From positions 1 to 64,000 of the forward strand of contig JAKCPI010016693.1 in assembly GCA_023213315.1 (NCBI GenBank): a stretch of DNA of 64,000 bases, read 5' to 3'. Position numbers and translations under genes: made by a program. Positions 58,368-64,000 of this stretch are shown in pieces. Position 1 is the stretch's first letter, and every line of letters starts with the position of its first letter. Source of the stretch: Euborellia annulipes. Lineage: Eukaryota > Arthropoda > Insecta > Dermaptera > Anisolabididae. The notes under the pieces are model-generated. The model had not been told where the DNA came from and made no database searches. It worked only from the letters and a program-made list of their open reading frames with translations.

Positions 58368-59010
58368 CGGGCCGCAGACGGGGGGGCAGGGGGGCTTCCC
58401 GGGGCCCGGGCCCTCCGAGGGGGCCCGGGCCCATTGCGCTCCCACCTTAAAATTCTAATAAAAAATAATTTTCATGGTTAAAATTTCAATTAAAATAAAT
58501 CATTTTCTTGAAATTTTTTCCTCAGGGGGCCCGGGCCCTTTAAGCTCAAATCTTAAAATTTCAATTAAAATAAATCATTTTCTTGAAATTTTTTCTTCAG
58601 GGGGCCCGGGCCTTTTAAGCTCAAATCTTAAAATTTCAATTAAAATAAATCATTTTCTTGAAATTTTTTCTTCAGGGGGGCCTTTAAACCTCAAATCAAG
58701 TTTGATCTTTTCACGACTCAGGATAGCTAAAAACGCCGATTTCAGTGGCTAATTTTCAAAAAATTTTCCATACCCCCAGATTTCCCCGGAAATCCTCTGT
58801 CCGGATCTGGCCTTATTGTAACTCGTTGTTTAGGAAATTTCGAAAAATTTTTATAGGCTATGTATAAAATATTTCAAAAGTTGTGTTAAAAACTGTGTAA
58901 AAAATTGTTTGCATGAAGGCCACAATAGCCTTTTATATACCCGGGGCCCGTCAAGTCTGTCTGCCGTATTGAAGTAGCCCCGGGGCCCGTCAAGTCTGTC
59001 TGAGGCCCTG
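58368..59010. mobile_element. hAT-type element with GC-rich ends and internal tandem repeat
   Basis: 8-bp TSD GTTAGAGT (58360-58367, 59011-59018); ends CGGGCCGCAGAC and GTCTGAGGCCCTG. Subterminal GGGGCCCGGGCCC runs. 643 bp, no transposase. Confidence 0.8.
58477..58693 (+). repeat. 75-bp tandem repeat, about 3 units
   Basis: Units AAAATTTCAATTAAAATAAA...GGGGGCCCGGGCC with period 75 bp. Since 75 is divisible by 3, the array stays open (58474-58752), but this is an artefact of period, not evidence for a protein. Confidence 0.9.
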
Positions 59011-59222
59011 GTTAGAGTATAATACAAAATTGTTTTATGCCTATTTTCTGCAAGTATTTAGATATGGTGTCAATGCAAAGAATCCTTTAAGATGCTGGAA
59101 ATTATAATGTTAATATATTTGAAGGAGGTATATAGCTGACAACGTGAGTGTTGATAATCAAATAGGTAGAAAAAATGAGCAAACAGCTAGTTATATATAT
59201 TTCAATTTATTAATAAACCAGG

Positions 59223-59260
59223 GCCGACGTTTCGGCCACATATGGGACCATCTTCAGGGC
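59223..59260 (-). ncRNA. Minimal hammerhead motif (left arm)
   Basis: Minus strand: GCC, CUGAAGA, extra U, stem II GGUC-CCAUAUGU-GGCC, GAA, ACGU, C, GGC. Stem I GCC/GGC. All core bases fit CUGANGA...GAAA, and ACGU is intact. Confidence 0.7.
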
Positions 59261-59428
59261 TACAAATGATGAAAAAAGAATATTTAACAGATATATACAA
59301 TCAATTACATTAAAAATTTTTCCTTTTCTTTTTGTTATTATATTTATAATTAACATTAACCTGGCTAATTATAAGTATAATAACAAAAAGAAAAGGAAAA
59401 TTTTTTATTTTTATTTTCATCATTTGTA

Positions 59429-59466
59429 GCCCTGAAGATGTTCCCATATGTGACCGAAACGTCGGC
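59429..59466 (+). ncRNA. Minimal hammerhead motif (right arm)
   Basis: GCC, CUGAAGA (59432-59438), extra U, GUUCCCAUAUGUGACC, GAAAC (59456-59460), GUC, GGC. Core intact; stem II has lost pairs. Sense-oriented in the receptor intron. Confidence 0.65.
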
Positions 59467-59639
59467 CCTGATTTATTAATATATTGAAATATAACTAGCT
59501 GCTTACTCATTCTTTCTATCTATTTAATGTTTAACTGGAGTCAGGACCGTAGGGAGGATGGAATTTCATGTCATACTCCGAAATCCCAAAAAATGATAAT
59601 AATTAAAGTGAAATATACGATATCGTAAAGAGAGAAATA

Positions 59640-59790
59640 TAGCGCTTTACTCTTGAGCTTCATAGGAAAGATAGGAGAAATGGATACCATGGTAACAAAT
59701 TATAAATATTTTCCTACTTTTATAAATTTGACATCTTGAATTCAAATGTACCTACCCTACTGTCGGAAACTAGATAGATATATGTCGATA
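59640..59790 (-). repeat. HP-A fragment (middle)
   Basis: ACTCTTGAGCTTCATAGGAAA and TACCATGGTAACAAA blocks through GTCGGAAACTA. Confidence 0.7.
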
Positions 59791-61097
59791 TGGTGCGCAC
59801 CTTAAGATGTTTTACCAAATAGGCCTAATTAAAAGATATCACAAAAAATATTTTCTTTCATTCACACAACTATTCTCTCTTTCTAACTATCTATCGCTCA
59901 AATTACTCGTTCACCTATTGATTTATTGGCTAAGATTTCATTAAACAAGTGGGGCGTAACTACTGAAAGAAACTCTTTGTAAACCGAGGCAATTGAATTT
60001 AAATAAATACATGTTTTGGATACTCTGGATATTTGTTTGTTTTAAAAGGTGATGTCCTGAATTCATTAAGCCTAATTGGTGTCCAGGAAAATGATGTTTA
60101 CCTCTTGTTTGTTGTTTTTTTACTTCCTTCTTCTTTACACAATATAAACAGGCAATTTATGCCGTATTGAATTTCATACATTTTTTTTAATATTTATTTT
60201 TTCAAACCTTCGTTATAAAGGAATAAATATACAGTATTCTACCGAATCCCTTAGACCGTTTCATCAACTCGAAGGGGAAAAAATCTTTTACATTTTTTTA
60301 ATAAAATTCTTGATTATATATAAATAAATTACACTTTGTATAAAGGAGCTAATATAGATGAAAATTTTATTTTTGATGATTTTTAATTTTATGTATATAA
60401 ATAGAGAAAAAAAAATCGTTTAAAGTCTAAATTACCACCAGATTCTTTTTCGTTTTTAGTTATTACATTATTCGTATGTATATATATTTTATATCAGAGT
60501 GTTTGTGCGTTGTAGAGATTTATTTTTTGTCTTTGAGAAGAGAATAATAATGTACTTCTTCTTGGTAAAGAATGAACATGTTGATAAAAAATTTGCATGT
60601 AAACGAGCGCCCTGAGGGATCCTTAATTCCATTTTTGAAGTTCTCATCAACTCCCTTGCGGATTGCACAGGGCAATAATTTGTTTATGTTTCCGGAAACA
60701 TGAATTATTTGTTGAATAATATTATTATATGCTTCATGAGGCGGACACAAACCAAATCATCCCCGCTAAGAGGGAAAAAATATTAAACGTGTAACGTAAT
60801 AACGGATGATGGAGTGGAAACACTAAAATGATTTTTGCTCACTCCCTCTGCTCTCGCTTAATATACAATCAATAAATTACAAATATTTAAACAATAAAGA
60901 GGAAATTGAATTGCGACTCTTAAATAAATCCCATTTCTATTTCAAAGTTACGTTCTAACAATGCAAACGCACACAGATATAAGTAAATAAACGAAAGAAT
61001 AAAAATACCGGAACCAAGGCTTATATTATACTAAATAAATTTGAACTAAAATGATCAAATTTCTCATAAAGAAAATAAAACGTTTTTGTATTCAAGT

Positions 61098-61645
61098 TGG
61101 AAAATATGGTGTGATACAGCACACAACTTCTCTTACCTTCGGTAATCGAAAGTTGTGAACTGTGCTGTCACACCAGATTTTTGTGTCAAAATATATTTAC
61201 TTGCCCATAGCAGCTTTTCATAGATGCCGCTGAGCTACGAATGTTCCAAATCAGTTAAGTGCACTTCAAACAATTTTCACGAAAAATTTTACTGATATGC
61301 TTTTTAAAGAGCATCTAAAAAATAGTGAATTTATTAATTTTAATCAAAATCGTTAGAGCCAATTTTGAGAAAATCGAAAAAAATTGAAAAAGTACATCAG
61401 TAAAGTACTAGTTCTTTTTGGGCGATTTTGTTCACAAACTTCGTGTCATGTCTTATGAGGGGTTCCTATCTGGCTAGTTTCGTTCTTTAGATATTTTGTT
61501 CACAGACAGAAAGAGCACTTTGCGGAACTCACTTTTTTGAACTCAGAGGACCTCAATTTCCACCAAAATCACGACATCAAATTTTTGACATGATCGCAAT
61601 TCTTTCTCACTATATATTACACATATATAGGGAAGAGAAATTAAA
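61098..61645 (+). repeat. HP-A repeat, mostly complete
   Basis: Head foldback with TTACCTTCGGTAA (about 61134), GTAAAGTACTAGTT block, terminal TTCTTTCTCAC...GAAGAGAAATTAAAA. Confidence 0.8.
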
Positions 61646-61964
61646 ATAATTACGTAAATTAATTAGTACTTATATAAGCTTAAAATAAATTTCGTTTTTT
61701 TTTTTTTTTTTTTTTTTTGTAATATTTATATCTCATTAATCTGTAGAGGAGAAGGTTCAAATAAGAGCTAGCAACAGGTCTTAGGTTTTTTTTTAGAATT
61801 TTTTCCTAAATTTGTAAAAGGTAACTCATAAAAATTGTCCAAAACACACTGAGAAGGCAAAGGAAAAGAGGAAATAAAATACTCTCGAAGTCTTTAAACT
61901 ATATATAAAATTGTAAACTACATTCGCCTAGTGCGAGACATTGTTAGGGATATGGTCTCGAAAA

Positions 61965-62050
61965 TAAAGTATCGATACTTGTACTTGGTATCGTATCGAT
62001 AGGAAAATATTGATACCAGTAAGTATCGAGTATTTTTTCAAGTATGAGTA
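61965..62050. repeat. GTATCGATA-rich simple repeat
   Basis: Several degenerate GTATCGATAC motifs in both orientations; another at about 63510. Confidence 0.5.
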
Positions 62051-62224
62051 TTTTTTCTTTTTTTTTAAAGTCTTTTCGTCATCTTAGACTTCTAACGTCC
62101 ATCAAAGGGCACACCAGAAGATTAGTGCGATATCTTAGGTATGCCCCTTCCCTCAGAGTAATGATCGCCAGGGCTTTCTGGAGGATCATCCTCCCCCCCC
62201 CCCCCCTCCTGGGTTGAATCGCAG

Positions 62225-62470
62225 CGTAAAGTGTACTTAACCTATTTTCACGTAAAGTTTTATTAATATAGGCTACTTTTTAAAAGGTATGAATTTTAAT
62301 CAAATTCGTTAAAGCGAATTTTGAAAAAAAAACTGAAAAAATTCATTAGTAAAGTACTAGAACCTTTTGGCTGATGTGATTGAAATTTCTTGAAACACTT
62401 GCGACATAGGTACTTGTCTTAAGTATAAAATTTGAGTTTCGAGAGTTTTTTCGTTTTTGATTAATTCCCT
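62225..62470 (+). repeat. HP-A fragment (middle), diverged
   Basis: AAAGTGTACTTAACC, TTTTAATCAAATTCGTTAAA and TTAGTAAAGTACTAGAAC blocks. Confidence 0.6.
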
Positions 62471-62869
62471 TAACCCACATTTTTTGATATTTCACTTGAA
62501 ATTAATTTAATTTATTGTGAAAAAATCTTAAATTTCCGGAAGATCGATTCCAGTTAAAATATCAAAACATAGTGTTTATGTAAATTTCTCTGAAAGAGAT
62601 TTTATTGCTTTTAAATACCCGTTTTATTGCTTTTCTTGAAATTGCCATTAAAAGGAGGCGATTCCCTTTTAGCTTGAATTTGACGTCATTTTCACAATCA
62701 TTTGAACTGAAATATCAAAAAATATGGATTAAATTAAATAACTCAATAAGGAAAGAACTTTCGATACTCAAATTTTATACTTTAACTAAGTTTTCATGTC
62801 GCAAGCATGGGCAGGAATTTCATTCCAATCGACCAAATAGTACTAGTACCCTATTATTGAATTTTTTAA

Positions 62870-63207
62870 TTTTTTTATTTTTCTCACAATTGGCATTAAC
62901 GATTTTGTTTAAAAATCAATTACATTTTAGATGTTCTTTAAAATGTATATTCTTAAATAAGAATAATAGTCAAAATTGTTTGAAGCCCACTTTTGTACTT
63001 CATAGGTAAAGTAGAAGCCATGGTAACAAAATATAATGTATGTAATAAATGCAATACATTTTATATCTTGAATTCTAATATATTGCCGGAAACCAAATAT
63101 ATCTCGACACAAAAAAATCTGGTGTGACAAGCACAGAACACAATTTTTGATTACCGAAGGTAAGAGAAAGTTGTGTGCAGTGCGACTAGTCACACCAGAT
63201 TTTTCTC
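62870..63207 (-). repeat. HP-A repeat with head
   Basis: ATTTTAGATGTTCTTTAAAA block, CCATGGTAACAAAA, GTCACACCAGATTTTT; head has TTACCGAAGGTAAG. Confidence 0.8.
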
Positions 63208-63807
63208 GAGGGGAAAAATATTTAAAAGAACATACGATATTCTTTGCAAGAATTGTAATTAAAATATTTGTGTAAAGTTTAAAGTCTATATGACCTAAAA
63301 ACTTAAAAAAAAAAATTATTTTTGAATGATTACTACTCATTCGATACATGCAATAATTTTTTTTTTTACACTTTTACAATATTCATTTGAATATATTTTT
63401 TGAAAAATTAACATTAATTATTTCACTTATTTATTTTATTTTAATTGAAGTCACTCAGCTGCTGAGGCCATTTTTACTTTAAAGTTAACAATTGTATGAT
63501 ATATGTATAAAGTATCGATAGTTTCCGGGGGCCGTTCCACTCTCTGAGGGGCCACCTACCCCTGTATATCCAGAACCAGAAGAGCTTGGCATTATACTCA
63601 AAGTGAATCCCAGCTCTGACTTAAATAATAGATTTTAAAATATTTTTTGTTACAAAAATAATTGGATATAAAAAATAAAGGCCCCAATTATGAGGTCAAC
63701 CCACTCTCTAATCCAATGTTTGTTGACTCCCATTAATCATCACCTTGCTTGACCTAGCTTAACAGAAACTATCTGATAACGTCTTTCTTCACTTCTGATT
63801 CTAATTT

Positions 63808-64000
63808 TTACTTTCTCTTACCTCTATATATGTTAATATATAGAGAGAGAAAGTATTGGTGTCGAAAATTCGATGTCGAGATTTTGATGGATCTTCACGT
63901 TTTGAGGTCCCCTGAACCCAAAAAAGTGGTTTTCGCGACATGGTCTGTCTGTCTGTCTGTCTGTCTGTGAACAAAATATCTCAAGAACAAAAAGAGCTAG
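63808..64000 (-). repeat. HP-A repeat entering the right window edge
   Basis: Terminal hairpin TTTACTTTCTCTTACC at left, then GTCGAGATTTTGATGG, GTCTGTCTGTCTG tract and ACAAAATATCTCAAGAAC; continues beyond the window. Confidence 0.85.

Larger units (their letters stand above)
59112..59530. mobile_element. Palindromic Penelope-like relic with a hammerhead in each arm
   Basis: Outer GAAGGAGGTATATAGCTGA precedes arms from AGAAAAAATGAGCAAACAGC to its near-complement at 59499-59520; inner arms contain TTTTTCCTTTTCTTTTTGTT and its complement. TAATGTT occurs on both flanks. Same family as 54140-54387. Hammerheads listed separately. Confidence 0.75.
34961..64000 (+). other. Large receptor intron (phase 1), 3' end outside window
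   Basis: GTGAGT donor at 34961. No open reading frame in the following 29 kb resembles TM4 or later receptor segments, so the window ends inside this intron. It is loaded with inverted repeats and mobile elements. Stretches in which I see nothing recognisable: 34985-35145, 35230-35930, 36370-37530, 37795-38335, 39960-40640, 42000-42255, 42940-43490, 43811-44150, 44620-46560, 48215-48490, 49310-51060, 51125-52420, 52880-53900, 54860-55940, 57450-58360, 59810-61095, 61650-62220, 62480-62865 and 63210-63805. Confidence 0.85.

Noticed and set aside
58474..58752. 92-codon open frame
   Set aside because: Generated by a 75-bp tandem repeat inside a hAT-type element.
62605..63349. 134- and 140-codon open frames on opposite strands
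   Set aside because: Partly HP-A sequence, low-complexity composition, no domain or splice signals.

Overview
This is eukaryotic, strongly AT-rich, repeat-dense DNA. One host protein-coding gene is recognisable: two internal coding exons on the + strand (28593-28798 and 34719-34960) of a muscarinic acetylcholine receptor. The deduced first 150 residues look like the arthropod A-type receptor and carry canonical rhodopsin-family residues. With the low GC, the many non-LTR/SINE/hAT/Penelope relics and the gene type, I infer an arthropod genome. A copepod such as a sea louse is a low-confidence guess. No bacterial operons, CRISPR arrays or functional tRNA genes are visible. Layout: 1-28578 lies upstream of the start codon (5' flank and probably a 5'-UTR intron, because the start-codon exon opens with a splice acceptor); 28799-34718 is a phase-2 intron; 34961-64000 is the first 29 kb of a phase-1 intron whose 3' end is outside the window, as are TM4 to the C-terminus. 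|| Almost all other recognisable sequence is mobile or repetitive. (1) HP-A is a dispersed repeat of about 700 bp, seen in about 20 full or partial copies on both strands. One end is a ~105-nt foldback capped by a cUUCGg tetraloop; the other is a hairpin of the ACTTTCTC/GAGAAAGT type. (2) There are two tRNA-derived SINE families, tSINE-1 and tSINE-2, several copies with 13-14 bp target-site duplications (TSDs). (3) hAT-type MITEs have 8-bp TSDs (1114, 3567, 18236, 37535, 47951, 58368). There are also TA-, TTAA- and TAA-flanked DNA elements, the last a PIF/Harbinger-like element with a MADF-domain reading frame. (4) Helitron-like elements lie at 33412-33784 and about 24060-24293. (5) Two 5'-truncated non-LTR retrotransposon tails are present, one with a 14-bp TSD. 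(6) Transposase and transposon-protein pseudogenes sit as inverted pairs at 41.5-41.9 kb and 55.9-57.4 kb. (7) A 99-bp satellite is built from alternating subunits at 47.26-47.85 kb. || The most interesting layer is a set of long palindromes that carry minimal hammerhead-ribozyme cores (CUGANGA, one extra base, stem II, GAAA, then a self-complementary ACGU or AUAU). These match the minimalist hammerheads known from Penelope-like retroelements, often one per palindrome arm. Sites are at 4.3, 22.6-22.8, 36.0-36.3, 41.0, 51.1, 54.2 (degenerate) and 59.2-59.5 kb. Several lie in the large receptor intron, so they and the long inverted repeats (one with a 118-bp perfect arm) would be co-transcribed with receptor pre-mRNA. 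All calls were made by eye; no searches or folds were run.
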